NCBI GenBank assembly: GCA_907163375.1
Contig: CAJQUW010012901.1
Coordinates: 1-64,000, forward strand
Length of the DNA stretch: 64,000 bases
Origin: Prostheceraeus crozeri
Lineage: Eukaryota > Platyhelminthes > Polycladida > Euryleptidae
Direction: 5' to 3'
The notes beneath the pieces are model-generated. The model was given only the letters and a program-made list of their open reading frames with translations. It was not told the origin of the DNA and did no database searches. Shown here piece by piece: positions 36,245-48,360 of this stretch (its first letter is position 1; each line of letters opens with the position of its first letter). Position numbers and translations under genes: made by a program.

Positions 36245-36257
36245 ATATCAATATGTA
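36245..36257 (+). repeat. Right target-site duplication of Penelope array
   Basis: ATATCAATATGTA, identical to 25575-25587. Confidence 0.8.
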
Positions 36258-37342
36258 ATTCAATGAAAGATTGAACAGAGATTACAGCGAAAAATAATGT
36301 GTCTACTTGGTTTATGCTTTTAAAATGCTTTTGCAATTACGTTGACATATAGGTTACATGCACGAATATTTACCAAAATTCAAATTCTGTCATAGGCCTC
36401 TCAAACTATTATTTATTGGTGTAGTGATTCATTGAATTGCCGCTTTATCAGATATTTCATATGGAATAACCACCAACAGCCCTAGATGACGTGATTATCA
36501 TGAATATACCATTATATTCCAAATAATAGATAGGCTATGAGTTATGTATCACACGTGCCCTTCGTAAAAATTTAGAACGATAATTTTTGAAATCTCTACT
36601 TTTTCGAATCACTACTCGTTCTATGACTTTGACATGAAAATGGTTTGCAATTAGCAAGTTAGTGAAATTTCGACGGGCAGTCATAAAATACTATTTAATA
36701 CACTACTGGCAAATCGCCTAAGTTAGTGCGCCTGCAATAATTGATAAATGCTGCCTTTTACAAACACTATGTAAATAGGATAATTAAAAACTAGGCCTGT
36801 TGATGATTCCTAATATTGGATGAAATGGCAGCTATTCAGGACTGTTCCTATTTTTCAACTGAGGATGGAACTCAATATTTAATTCTCTTTACATGAAAAT
36901 GGTTGTCGATTGAAACGGGCGAGTCATTGGTGAATTTCGGAGCAGCTAAGTATTTCTGTTACGGATGCTAATATTTCTTTCTGTTTTTGAGATTTGAAGG
37001 CCGCATCAAAATTCTTGTTACATCAATATTCTCTGTACCACAAGCCTCTCATAGGATGTCTCGTTCATGAGTAGAAGCTAAAATGAACATGCTTAGTAAT
37101 GCTTAATAATTTCCAATCACTGACTCAACAGTCCTAAAAGTCATTCAAACCCTTGCAAGTAGGGCACTCGCGAAGCAGGTAATTCTTGTCACATGGAGAC
37201 GGCACCATGTTCATATGCGATGTAATCAGTAAAAATGTGAATTCAATACAACATTCTTTTTGATGAGAGGTTGGATACAAATTAACATTTTACTATTCAG
37301 AGATGAGCCTACTTGTGTTACAGATATTTTAGGTTATTATAG
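36258..37342. other. No gene seen
   Basis: AT-rich DNA right of the array. Confidence 0.45.
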
Positions 37343-39222
37343 AGCTGATCATAAAAAACCGACCTCCCAAATTTCACTGAAATTTAATCGATTCTCATAC
37401 CTTCCAATCGCATTGCACAACAACGTACCATATATCATTCGATAGCTTGCATTCTCAGCTTTAAAATGAGCTCTGATAGATATGCATCCGTTATTGGATT
37501 TGCTGAGCAGTGCTCAAAATGTGAAAATCGTTCAATTTATAAATCGCTATTTTTCAAAAAGAAAACATGTGAGTATGAGAATGAATCAGGCACGAGGAGA
37601 ACAAGCATTTTCTGAGCTCTCTTTTGGCATACTGGCAATCAAAATCGGTGAACTAATAAGAAACTAGTGACATCATGAAGTTATCACAAAATCATGACCT
37701 TTTTGGTTGAAAATGTTATGTCCTCACTTTTTTATCAAAAGTGTTCATGTTTGGTATCCTTTGAATCCTTGTGATGTGAGAAGTACGAATATGTAAGTTA
37801 TATTCATGTACTCATAATAAGATGTAATTTTTTCCAGAATTTTCGCCTTCTAGCTTTGTCAATGGAACATGTAGAAATGCAAGCAATGCAAATCTGGCCA
37901 CTACCAGTGCAGCGTGAGCAACATTTAAAAAGTAATTTACAGCAGAAGTCAAAAATGAGTAAATACTACTAAATACAAATAAAAGTAAGATGAAGGAAAA
38001 GACTTATTTACAAAAGAAAGAAAAGGATGAAGTTCATGAATGGCAAGCGAGGTTAAGTCCATAACATCCATTCATCAGATTTTGCTTCGGAAATTTGTTG
38101 ATGTATAGCGACTCTAATGTTCTCCTTTTAGTAGTATATGAGACGCCTGTGTGCAGTAATGTCCATTCGAAGTCAATTCGGCCTCCATGCATATTCATCG
38201 CATGCAATACCACATGGCTGCAGTTGTTGTTTGGATTTAGGTGCTCCATAATTCTGCTCTTTATCATTCTTTGAGTCTCTCCAATGTATATCATCCCACA
38301 AATTTTGCAAACAATTTTGTACACCACTTCCTTGCTTTGGCACATATGGGCACGGATAGCACATCTGCAGCTTCTACTAGAAGAATCGCATAAGGAACTC
38401 TCCTTAGGAGGTCGAAAATATTGTTTAACGGGCTTGTTAGAGAAACAAACGTAAACTTTGTCATTTAGACCAGTTCTTAGACCAGTTTTTAGACCATTCT
38501 TGTTCTTTAGTGGCCAGATTTGCATTGCTTGCATTTCTGCATGTTCCATTGACAAAGCCGGAAGGCGAAAATTCTGGAAAAAATTACATCTCATTATGAG
38601 TACCCGAAGAAATTTTCGATTCTCTCAACGGTCTGTCCGGGTACGTGGAGAACCACATCATGCATTTATATTCATGTAAGTTCAATAGTTCTTTTACAAA
38701 CTTCTTCAATATTTTTTCTCGTTCCCGCAAAAGTGCACAAGTAATGAAGGTAAACAAATGGCAGTCACCATGAGAGAATAAAGTCATGCCCTCGCTAATT
38801 GCCTTGTTTTGAACCTTCGTTCACCCTACAGCGTGTTTGTTTGCTTTTGCGGAAATGAGAAGAAATATTGATGATTTTGTGATAACTTCATGATGTTACT
38901 GTCTTTTTATTAGTTCCCCGATTTTCATAACTAGTATTTCAAAAGAGAGCTCAGAAAATGCTTCTTCTCCCCGTGCCTGATTCATTCTCATACTCACAAG
39001 CCTTCTTTTAGAAAATTTGCGATTTGTAAATTGAGCGATTTTCACATTTTGAGCACTGCTCAGCATACACAATAACGGATACAAGTCTATCATAGCTCAT
39101 TTTGAAGCTGAGAATGCAAGCTATCGAATGATGCACATTGTTGTGCGATGCGATCGGAAGGTATGAGAATCGATTTAATTTCAATGAAATTTAGGTGGTC
39201 CTTTTTGATCAGCTCTGTAGAT
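37343..39222. mobile_element. Inverted-repeat block enclosing a second Penelope-type gene
   Basis: The left arm (37343-37695) and right arm (38866-39222) are diverged reverse complements sharing blocks such as CGATAGCTTGCATTCTCAGC and CTGAGCAGTGCTCAAAATGTG. An inner pair (37840-37910 and 38510-38600) repeats the 5' part of the endonuclease exon, including its TTTTTTCCAG acceptor, in opposite orientation. The block therefore contains one full and one partial inverted copy of the same element, head to head. Confidence 0.8.
38034..38573 (-). CDS. Divergent Penelope-type GIY-YIG endonuclease exon
   Basis: The frame encodes about 180 residues after a strong acceptor (TTTTTTCCAG). FSNKPVKQYFRPPK is followed by a Cys-rich stretch (C69, C76, C78, C85) and then VVYKIVCKICG (90-100), YIGET (103-107), R114 and H118. 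The distal Glu is E161 and an Asn lies in KQN (170-172), so the catalytic set looks complete. The sequence is clearly different from the 25.6-36.2 kb array. No reverse transcriptase is linked to it here. The acceptor suggests an intron-containing element or a host-captured exon. Confidence 0.75.
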   Translation of the reverse strand, partial: NFRLPALSMEHAEMQAMQIWPLKNKNGLKTGLRTGLNDKVYVCFSNKPVKQYFRPPKESSLCDSSSRSCRCAIRAHMCQSKEVVYKIVCKICGMIYIGETQRMIKSRIMEHLNPNNNCSHVVLHAMNMHGGRIDFEWTLLHTGVSYTTKRRTLESLYINKFPKQNLMNGCYGLNLACHS

Positions 39223-40169
39223 TATCTGAGTGGAAATCCCCAAGAAATTATTAAGTTTCCGTATACGAGTAAAGTACTTACTAAACATTCAAATGAACTT
39301 GTGATGCACTAATCCCATTAAAAGAATTATAGTATTAAAGCCTCTCTCTGAAACCGGCGTGAGACATTCAAGTGTTCTGTCGAAGCACAGAAACTAATCC
39401 TAAGCTGGCGAATGCAATCTCGGATGTCTATGCATCCACTCAACTTGTGAACTTAATAATCATAGACATAAGTTGTTTATCTGATGTTGACTGCAATAGA
39501 AATTGACTCAAGGTTGCGTCATCCCCGAGAGAACCACATTACATGTTGCATCTCACAGGTAGCACGTTTATCGAATTCTATCTTAAATCTTAGTCCTCCT
39601 CTCATCTTATCTTTCTACAATCACTTGCTTGCTGCAGGCTTTTGATGAATAATTAATGGAGAACAAGATGACCGCTGAAATGATTGTTCTAGATATTCTA
39701 ACAGTCGGACAATTGTCTATTATCTTAAATTCACATCGTGATCCGATGATCTACAAGAATAACTGATTAATGATGACATAATCGCAGCAAGACAATCTTC
39801 TATCAGCAAACATTGACTGGTAACTTAATCAGAATTTAATCGGATATTCTTCCGTCCCTAAAACCATCAAACAACAGTGTTGAAACACAACAGGAAAGTA
39901 ATGATGAACTAACGGAAATAGAAAATTGCAGACGAAACCACAGATAAGAATCTGGGATAGAATTGCATCAGTGCTGAAGACTCAGGGTGAAATTCTGAAT
40001 GACTGACATGACAGACTCCGTTTTCAAAGAAACTTGTCTCACACCTCTTGCCTAAAACCATGTCGATGTTGTTCTCGGCTGCATGGTTAAAATTTAATAG
40101 CATCGCGGAGAGCCTCCCATGTATTTTTTGTATGTTCCAATGAATCATTCGGACAATAGATTTCATGTC
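39223..40169. other. No gene seen
   Basis: AT-rich DNA without recognisable coding. Confidence 0.45.
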
Positions 40170-40975
40170 ACTATCGTCTTAGACATAGGCGATTTGAATT
40201 TCGCGAGAGAAACGCGAGAGGAAGTGCAGCAAAGGCTAGAAGTAAGGAGAGAAGTGATGGAAAAGAGAGGAATGAAAGTGAGCAGGCAAAAGATGTAATA
40301 TATGAAGCTGAAAGCAAGACAGGAGAGAGTAGAGACGAAAGTGAGGCTACAAGGGGAAGTGTCACGACAAGTGAATGAATTCAATTACCTGGGATCGACG
40401 GTGCAAGCAGACGGTGGATCGGAGAAAGAGGTGAAAAATGAATCCAAGCTGATTGAGCTGCTTGGAAAAGGATTACAGGAGTAATGTGCGACAGGAAAGT
40501 GCCAGAGAAAGTGAAGGGGGAGATGTTTAAGGTAATGGTGAGACCGGCGATGTTGTACAAAATGCAGACAGAAGCGGTGACGAAAGCTAAAGAGGAAAAA
40601 ATGCAAGTAGCAGAAATGAAAATGCTTCGATGGTCGTTGGGCCTGACAAAGTTAGATAGGGTAAGAAATGAGAACATCGGAAGGCGAGTGCACATCTGCT
40701 AGTTCAAAAGTGAAGTCAGAGAGACAAGACTGAGATGGCTGGGGCATGTGACGGGAGAGAGGTGGATTATATGGGGAGGAGAGTGAGAGGAATGGAGATC
40801 GGGAAGCGAAAGAGAAGATGGAAGGGTTGCACAAATGATGGTCACGAGATTGACGGAAGAAGACACAAAGGACAGGAAGCGATGGAGAAATGGAATCCGG
40901 AGTTCGAGTGATATCCGCAGTGACGACCCCATTTGAAGTGGGACAAAGCCCGAGGAAGAAGTCGTGTCGTGTTGA
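40170..40975 (+). pseudogene. Non-LTR retrotransposon 3' fragment (RTE-like)
   Basis: Over several frames the strand reads ETREEVQQRLEVRREVMEKR, then MKVSRQK, FNYLGSTVQADGGSEKEV, VRPAMLY, VAEMKMLRWSLGLTKLDRVR and LRWLGHV. It ends with a PHLKWDKA-type tail. These are the C-terminal landmarks of the reverse transcriptase of RTE-type non-LTR elements (the YLGS, MLRW and RLRWxGH blocks). The upstream ADD box is corrupted (ADIGD), and several indels and stops are present. No 5' part or endonuclease is visible. Confidence 0.8.
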
Positions 40976-41515
40976 TTAAGGTGATGTAGTCGCGGTCGTG
41001 TTTCGCAGAAGAACTTGTCGTTTTGAGGGCAAATTACCGACGACTGCAGACGTCTATTGCCGATGGCTTGTAAAGGACACAGCAAGTGAAAACTTTCGGA
41101 TTGTGGAATAAAATGTTTGACTATTGTGTGTAGATCAGGAGCTAGAGCAAAGTTTTACATGGAGCGAAGTCGTAGCTGAAACTTTTGCATTGTATGAAAC
41201 ATGAAAAACTCTAGTTGTAGAATGCAGTCTAACATTCTGAATTATTTCATCAAAATAATGTTATTTTCAATAGGACATTTCCATGCAGTACATACGAGTA
41301 GGTAAAGAGAATGGCGTCAAATCTTGAAAATTTCACTAAAATGCAAGGTACTGTGATCAAGAGCAGTGCAAGACAATGTCGCCATTCTCACTCGTAGATG
41401 CCATACAAGCATCATGATAGTAGAAATAAAACTATAATGGAATTCTATACATTTCCGCGGTTGCAGTTTTTATTTTTATATATTTTTCTGTTGGTTTTGA
41501 TGCCTTTTCTCACTA
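40976..41515. other. No gene seen
   Basis: AT-rich spacer before the hAT-like element. Confidence 0.45.
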
Positions 41516-41539
41516 CAGGGTGTCCGCGGCTTTCCTGAA

Positions 41540-41583
41540 GTGTTTTTCCAGGTTTTTTCCAGATATTTTCCAGGTTTTCCAGG
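41540..41583 (+). repeat. Left subterminal TTTTTCCAGG array
   Basis: Closely spaced TTTTTCCAGG-type repeats beside the left TIR. They mirror the right-end cluster and are probable transposase-binding sites. Confidence 0.75.
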
Positions 41584-41999
41584 ATCTATCAAATGAGACA
41601 GATTAGTTTGATTTTCGAAATACGCATATACGACAACAGGAATATACATGGGAAGTCCTATATATTCCAATAAACAACACAAAACGATTGTTCTTATAAT
41701 ATCATTTCTTAAAATATAACAAACTATTTCTATAATACAACAACCTCATAATATATCAATAACAACTTTGATAAGAATGTAAAAAATAAAGATAAAAATG
41801 CGAATAGCAAAAGGACATGGAAAATGTTTCTGACTAGCGGATTCTGTCATATGTCATTCGAAGATAGTAAAAAAAACAAAAACTGCACTGCACGGTAGTG
41901 GTAAATTTGCCAATGAAATCAACACTAAAAGGAGGAAATGTTGGCAGGAGGAAAATGATGAGGTGTTTATATTACTGTAAATTCTTGATCTCATCACTG

Positions 42000-42196
42000 A
42001 CTGATATGATGTTGTCCTGTACTTCCTGTACTTCTTTTCTCTTGCCGTTTCTCTGATTGCATTCGATTTTGCGAGGAAGAGGAATTCACGCTTTGTCTCA
42101 GCCTCAAGGGCGCGCCAGATCATTGGCTTCTTTCTCCAGCATCGTTGCCTCATTCTCCAATCGTATTTTCTTTTTAAAAAGTTCATCTTTTTCTGC
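42000..42196 (-). pseudogene. hAT-like transposase, Lys/Glu-rich C-terminal exon
   Basis: After an AATTTCAG acceptor the frame reads AEKDELFKKKIRLENEATML, then EKEANDLA. A frame shift at about 42110 leads to EAETKREFLFLAKSNAIRET. Charged coiled-coil tails of this type end this transposase group. It follows the exon at 42478-42643. Confidence 0.55.
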
Positions 42197-42477
42197 CTGA
42201 AATTAAAAGATTTTTCGTTAGAAATAAATTCGATTGCAAAACATATACTCGTAAGTGTACTTGAAATCAATTTTATACAAAGGTTTATTTAGCTTCTTGA
42301 ATTTTTTGAAATTCAAATTATCAAGAAAATAAATTAATCTACTCATGGTTATAGCACTCACGGTCATCTTGTACTTTTAGTGAACGTGAGATGAGAAATC
42401 ATAGCACACGATATCCTATCATCCTATAATCTATCTATATCTGTGAAATACATACAAGGGTACGTAGATGTGCTTAC

Positions 42478-42643
42478 TTTTTCTTCTTTTCAATACATTT
42501 TCCTTTCCGTTTTGCTTGATATCCTTTTTCTTTTCTTCTAAGTGAAGACGATAAACTCCTCTCGAGTGCCGAAACTTGGCGAGCATTTCCTTCGAGATCG
42601 AAACTTCGGTCTCACCACCAGCTGCAACTCATGCACCATGTAC
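42478..42643 (-). pseudogene. hAT-like transposase, penultimate exon
   Basis: The exon has an ATTTCCAG acceptor and a GTAAGC donor. The best frame holds a TGA early on and then ISKEMLAKFRHSRGVYRLHL and a Lys-rich end (NVLKRRK). The nonsense codon marks decay. Confidence 0.55.
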
Positions 42644-43584
42644 CTGGAAATTGATTTTAAGTTGATTATATGAATGTAGGCTATAAGAAGAGGTCAAGTA
42701 TGTTTACTCGGCAGTTTGCAAATCCTTCAAGCTCTGAAGATAAAAAACTATGAGACATGTTTTCCTACTATAGTCAATGGGAACTTGGGGTCAATGGGGT
42801 TAGATGGGGGACAATAGATGAATTTGATGAGACATATATATAGATAATCAAATGTTATGCAATTATATATTTAGACTATCATAGAGAATGAGTCCTCTCA
42901 AACTAGGGCAATTCCACGCGTTATCACACTATTCAGAGCGTTTACTAGCTTTGCGCTCACTTTTTGAAAGTAGAACATTTAGTTGTACGGCTGCAGCATT
43001 AATAAATCAATATTTCCGTTGCGGTTGCTTATACAATACCATGCCAAATTTTGCCTGATTGAATAGTAGTGAGGCTGTTTAAGGCTATTTATTTGATAGA
43101 ACATATCTGTTCTCATAACAAGCAGTTTTTGTGAGCAACTTTCACATTTATTTCTATCTCTACCAGTGCCTTTAGAAATGAGAAATTTTCGAAATTTTCT
43201 CAGTTTTTCAACTAAAAGTATAAAAGGACATTTTTGTGAAAATGCTTAAATCTGGACTCAATCCGACCTTAATTATGAAAAATATGTGTGCGGGTCTGGA
43301 TAATAACATCAGTGTTATTGAAATTAATATCTGAGAACTTCTAGAAAATCCTCTCCAGGATGACATGCGCGTGGAATTGCCCACTAGTAAATCTGTCATC
43401 TTTCACTTCTAATGATGTTCCATAAATAGTTGCATACCACCATAGTCTACGCCAAATTGGTCTACGCTTTTCAAATAATACGTGTAGCTATCAATATCAT
43501 TCACTAACGACTTAATGATTTCATTTACGAAATTGATCATCAGCAACTATCACTTCAGTTAAGAAAATAAGGAGGAAACAGTAC

Positions 43585-44272
43585 CTGGCGCATTGCAGTT
43601 ATTGTCTCAAATGACAGTCCTTCCTTGAGCATTTGTTTATTGACTGAGAATCCTCCTTCAGCGGAGGCTTGACCATGGGATAAAAGTCAATAAAACTTTG
43701 ATGACTTCGAATAGGGCCGTATAGCATGTCATCTTGCTCAACGTTTCGGCGAAGAAATCATCGATACGATCTTTCGAGCGATCGAAGGTGCAGGTCTCGT
43801 TTGCCAGTAAAAATCTACGACATTGGACGAAGGCTGCATCACAGGTTTCTTCATCAAACCGTTTCGAATTCAACAGATACAGCAAAATAGCTTTAAACTG
43901 AGAAGCCGAGTTTTCACGGTCATTCGTGAACGTGGATGGTGCTAAGCATGACAAGTCTCGTATCATGGAATTCTTCAAAGGCGAATGTTTTAGTAGACAT
44001 TCTGTCAGTGTGACTAATCCTTTTCGACAATTGACTTTGAAAGTCAGAACTTTACTAGGAGGGGCTTGTGAATCCTCAATAGCCAAGGCGACACCAAAGC
44101 CAAAATCGATGTCATCCAATTCTCGGAAATTGCTTTCATTTGGTACATCAGAAACAGAGATATCTTTCAAATCAACAGATTCAATGAAAGAAAGCTTCAA
44201 GTATCTGCCCATGACCGAGACAAGCATTTCGGAGAAATCATTTGCCAAACAAAGCAATAATGGCGCATCACC
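43585..44272 (-). pseudogene. hAT-like transposase, main C-terminal exon (frameshifted)
   Basis: A TTTCAG acceptor opens at GDAPLLLCLANDFSEML. The 688-bp exon continues through CRKGLVTLTECLLKHSPLKN and FEVIKVLLTF. A one-base shift near 43680 then gives SHGQASAEGGFSVNKQMLKE and AMRQ, followed by a GT donor. The SHGQA-x-(V/A)E-x-GFSVNK block is the conserved C-terminal region of a hAT-related transposase group widespread in invertebrates. The DDE core upstream is incomplete, so I call it a remnant. Confidence 0.75.
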
Positions 44273-44787
44273 CTGAAATTTTGTCAAGAAGAAAATAATC
44301 ACATTGGCAAATACAAGTCAAACGATGGTCTAGCTAGAATACTTAATGCAAACAATTATGCTCTGAACGTAATTCAAACAATTCAATTGTTGAAAATACA
44401 GGATAGTGTTTTTTGTCTGTGATCATATTCATAACTGAATTATAATAGACTTATGCATGCAGAAGGGATTTAGCTAGTGTACATAATCACAGATATGGAA
44501 TAAACACTGATATTTAATATAATAATACACATGCAAACATACAATTTAATTGAAGATAATGCGGCATGAAGACCCACTCTTTCAGTACATTGTTATCAAA
44601 TAAAAACAAATTGTGATAATTGAATACTTTATTGAAGATATGTCAGGATATAACAGAGTATTAAAAAGATTTCACTCTATAAAATTTATAAAGATAAAAT
44701 CACTCATATAAACTCACATCATTAAAATGTTGAGTGCATTAGCAGCTAGTTGAATTTCACTAGGTAACTTAACTTCACGTTATCCAG

Positions 44788-44861
44788 GATCAATCAATTT
44801 CCAGGTTTTTTCCAGGTTTTTCCAGGTTTCTTTAATTTCCAGGTTTTTTCCAGGTTTTCCA
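44788..44861 (+). repeat. Right subterminal TTTTTCCAGG array
   Basis: Five or so TTTCCAGG repeats with variable T-run length, next to the right TIR of the hAT-like element. Confidence 0.75.
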
Positions 44862-44878
44862 GGGGCGCGGACACCCTG

Positions 44879-47800
44879 TCTCTACCAACATCTTAGTGGA
44901 AAGATGAACAGTTGCCAAAGGGAGATTTTTGGATTACGAATGCAGTTGGGCAATGTATGGGAAAGGAGGAAAGGATGGTGTTCGTGTGGTGATATCTGCA
45001 ATTTCTGCATCGATGCATTGGAAGATATTTTAGAAATCTCAATTAGCGTGTATCTACATTGTGTACTCATAGCATGGTGTAGCATGCATATGATTATACC
45101 ATACCATGATTCCTATTGTTAGTTTTTTTGTCTTTTTCTAATAAAAAGTATATTTAGATGAAATCACAAAACACTGTACAAGATATGATGGCCAATTACC
45201 TATAAAAAATGATGAAAAAAACTAATAAAAGTCACACTCAGGAAAGGTGTTGCGAATGCAGTGAGCATTGCCACGTATGATGGCCAAGTTCAATCTCTGC
45301 CACAACCACATCCCTTCCATATTGTGCCCAGTAGCCGTCATCATCTTAGACCCAATGATGTTGATGAAATTTTTCGTTGTGGGGCCACACATGGGGTCTC
45401 GAAAGCCAGAGGCTCAAATATGCAGATGTCGGTTAAGGACTGGTATTTCCTCCTTATTGTTAGTATTCTATGATCTCTGTATGTAAATCATGGACTAAGT
45501 CCAGGATGTCTCTGAACCATAGACAGTTCATTGATAGAACCATCTATGGTTCATAGACTTTCCGATTAATCATAGTACATGTTTTCATTCATATTTGTCG
45601 TGCATTTTTATCGTGCATTTTTACCGTGCATTTTTTTCGATAAAAATGCACCATAAAACTTTCTTCTGCAAGCAATAGATATAAGAAATTCCATACAATA
45701 TTGTTTTCCATTTGTAATCATAGCATAGAAATTAGGATTGTTAAGATTTAGAATACTAACAATGTGCATTCATAGCATTTGATGCCCAGTCCATTTCAAT
45801 TGCGAACAATATCAACATAGACTTTTTCGGGCAACAACGCAGTACATTTTCAGGAGCTTTCGCGCCATCAAGTGTCATACATTATTGCCCTCAAGAATCC
45901 ACGTTAATATTAGATTGTTGCATCAAAGTATTTCATTCAGTGGTCGTTTTCTAAAATGAAAAATGCTGAGCGTGCAAAAGGGTAATAAAAGTGCTCAAAA
46001 TACTCTACTCAAGTCTTTACTCAAAAGATAATTTGACCTTGACCCCACTGAATGTCTGCGTAACGGAAGTGCAGATCAAAGTATAGCGGAAGACCATTAT
46101 CATTTATGGCATCGTATAGCTACAGTTTACACAATTTGTTTGAATACATTATTTTACTTCATTTCAGAGGAGAGAAAAAGAACGCACCATTCACGAACGC
46201 ATTCAAAGAACCCACGACTGATATTCTCATTGCTTGATATTCAATATCCAACCAAGCGTCAGACTTTCCTTTGTTTTACCATTAGTCAATGTCAGACAGT
46301 CTATCAGAATGACCGCTACAAAACTACTTTTGCTAAGACATTGTAAAGCTGCGTAACAACCGAAGCCGGGAACACAGCAAAGCTAAAACGCATCGTTTTT
46401 ATCACCAAGGTAGCATGTTGATTGGATAACAATAAAGAAACCTTGCACTTTTAAATTAGGCTAGCTGGAAAATTAAAAACAATGGATAACAAAATAAGGC
46501 AGCAATAGCAGAATTTGAACTTCCTCTTAGCATTAAACATTACAAGCTTTGAACAATGAGGTCTGCCGACTTGAAAATTAATTTGAATTTGAATAACTGT
46601 CTTTGAAAGGTTGAATGAACGTATTACTGCATGATGCTACACCTTGGCAATCTGTTGTGTAGATTTGTAAAGGTCTAGATCATGAATGGACATTTTACTT
46701 GTCCATGAAATGCTACCATGCAATTTAAATAGTGGTAGACAAGAAAATGGACACCGTCGAATAATAGTTCATTTTATATGATTATAAGCAGAATAAGTAA
46801 GTGTATAGAAAACCAAATGCTTTTGATCTTTCTTAGCTGCATAAATATTTAATATGCAAATATTTCGATTATTATTTAATAATTTTTATTTTGAAATATT
46901 TAATATTTCATGCATTTTTGAAGCGATCATTATACGTACAATATCGGGCTTTTACCATCAGACGTCACAGAAGTCGCGGGATTTGCATTTCGATTTGAAA
47001 ATCACATGCCAGGTTTTATGCGCTTTCTGCATAAACAGTTCATTTCAAGAACTCTTTCATAAAATTTTGTAAATACTATTTTATGTCACTTTTTTCAGTT
47101 TTCTCCATTGCTTCCTCCTTTAGCTTATTAACATCAATTTATTGATATTTTGTAATGTACTCTCAAAGTTCAACAGAGAGACGATAAAGATGATCATTAT
47201 TATTAATGCGATAACGTATATTGTGTACGATAGCCAGATGTACTGATTGTTATAGTTTATGTCTGCATGTGAAAAAGAAAACTTATTATGAAGTGATGGA
47301 CATTTAGGCACACGTCTATCTGATATCATAAGTTTTATTGTACACTGCATCGTTCAGAATACTCGTCTAAGAATTTAAAACAATGCCTAGTATTGTCCAG
47401 CCTACGCTAGCCTAAGCACACTATCAGCAAATGCATTAAGCTTTGTTAATCACGCGGGATGAATCCCGCGGTCCGAGATCACGAAAAATCACGGGATCAG
47501 AAAAGATCGGGATTTTGAAAACCACAGACTATTGCTCCTTCCAAACTCTGAAAGTAATCACTGATGTTATCAATTGTTCTTTGTACAAAGGTCCATCTGT
47601 GACACTGACTTTCCGCTATGCTGAGAGGAGCACATGGATCTACAGATGCTCACTTTGATATTCAATGTCTTCTATCATTTTCTCAATCTTTGAATCGATA
47701 TAGGAGGACAGAAATGCATCACATTTCCTCACATTTGGATGATATCCATATAGAGGGCCTCACAAAACTTCTCACTATTTCTTCATTTCTTCTAAGAATC

Positions 47801-48103
47801 CAACATGAAAACTGTCGTCGGCTATTTCTTGTATTCAATTGCCAATTTCAATGTTCAATTCGCTTATCAATGATGCTACGCCAAGAGCACGGCATGACAT
47901 TGAGCAACGGTCACCATGAAAAGAGACTTCTTTCGACAAAGGAGCTTAGCATTAAATCACTCATCTTTGAAGTTTTTTGTCCAATGTTTTAGAATACCGT
48001 TGCATTCAGTCAGTAATGATGACAAATTGCCTTCTCTCTAACTCACTTGTTCACTCCACATTTAACGTCTTATTTTCACCGTTTTGCGATGGTTGGACGC
48101 CGT
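44879..48103. other. No assignable gene
   Basis: AT-rich intronic DNA. Short curiosities are a triple GTGCATTTTT(A/T) repeat (45597-45638) and a CGCGGGA/TCCCGCG hairpin (47453-47470). A minus-strand ORF at 47120-47350 has one hydrophobic segment but no recognisable family. Confidence 0.4.
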
Positions 48104-48360
48104 CTAATGCTGGTCCACCTTGATGGCTCTCCACGCTGTTCGGTCTTGTGGGATGATGTTATGAAGACTGAGCTTTCGCACATCCTCCTTGATGTTATTA
48201 AGCCACCTCCTCTTGGGGCGACCGCGTGGGTTCTGTCCAGGAACTTCAAAGGACAAGATCTCCTTTGGCCACGAGTCCTCATTAACCGCTGCATGTGACC
48301 ATACCAGCGAAGTCTTCTTGTACGTATTACTTCTTCAACCTTGCGAATGCCGAGCCTCAT
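48104..48360 (-). pseudogene. Non-LTR retrotransposon C-terminal fragment
   Basis: The strand reads IRKVEEVIRTRRLRWYGHMQ. After a one-base shift near 48280 it gives PKEILSFEVPGQNPRGRPKR, then RWLNNIKEDV, and ends in a stop at 48104. The RRLRWYGHMQR, then GRPK-x-RW, then (I/L)KED order is the diagnostic C-terminus of reverse transcriptases from non-LTR elements. It is a different sequence from the 40.2-kb fragment. Confidence 0.8.

Larger units (their letters stand above)
25588..36246. mobile_element. Complex array of five Penelope-like element units
   Basis: Units start at the same point (TGTACGCGAGGCTGCCC) at 25584, 28099 and 30616, giving periods of 2515 and 2517 bp. Units 1-3 are on the minus strand. 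Unit 3 is cut at about 31917, where it meets a plus-strand partial unit 4 (to about 33749), followed by unit 5 (to 36246). The units are nearly identical at the nucleotide level. One 13-bp duplication flanks the whole array, so it probably arrived or formed as a single insertion. Tandem and partly inverted arrangements are known for Penelope-like elements. Coding is reverse transcriptase plus GIY-YIG endonuclease. The array lies in an intron of the coiled-coil gene. Confidence 0.9.
41516..44878 (-). mobile_element. hAT-like DNA transposon with TIRs and subterminal motif arrays
   Basis: CAGGGTGTCCGCG at 41516 is mirrored by CGCGGACACCCTG ending at 44878. The flanking octamers (TCTCACTA and TCTCTACC) match only partly, as an eroded 8-bp duplication would. 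Just inside each end lie clusters of TTTTTCCAGG (41540-41583 and 44788-44861), typical of subterminal transposase-binding repeats. The interior encodes a multi-exon transposase C-terminal half on the minus strand. The N-terminal half is not recognisable, so this is a decayed copy. Confidence 0.8.

Noticed and set aside
25588-36246. CRISPR or satellite array
   Set aside because: The repeat unit is a 2.5-kb coding retroelement, not short direct repeats with spacers.
37260-37667. Two 61-codon plus-strand ORFs
   Set aside because: They lie in an arm of the inverted repeat. The matching arm at 38896-39093 gives similar chance frames.
47120-47350. Membrane protein or receptor fragment
   Set aside because: One hydrophobic segment in AT-rich DNA is not enough evidence. 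The same applies to 54689-54946 and 55499-55835.
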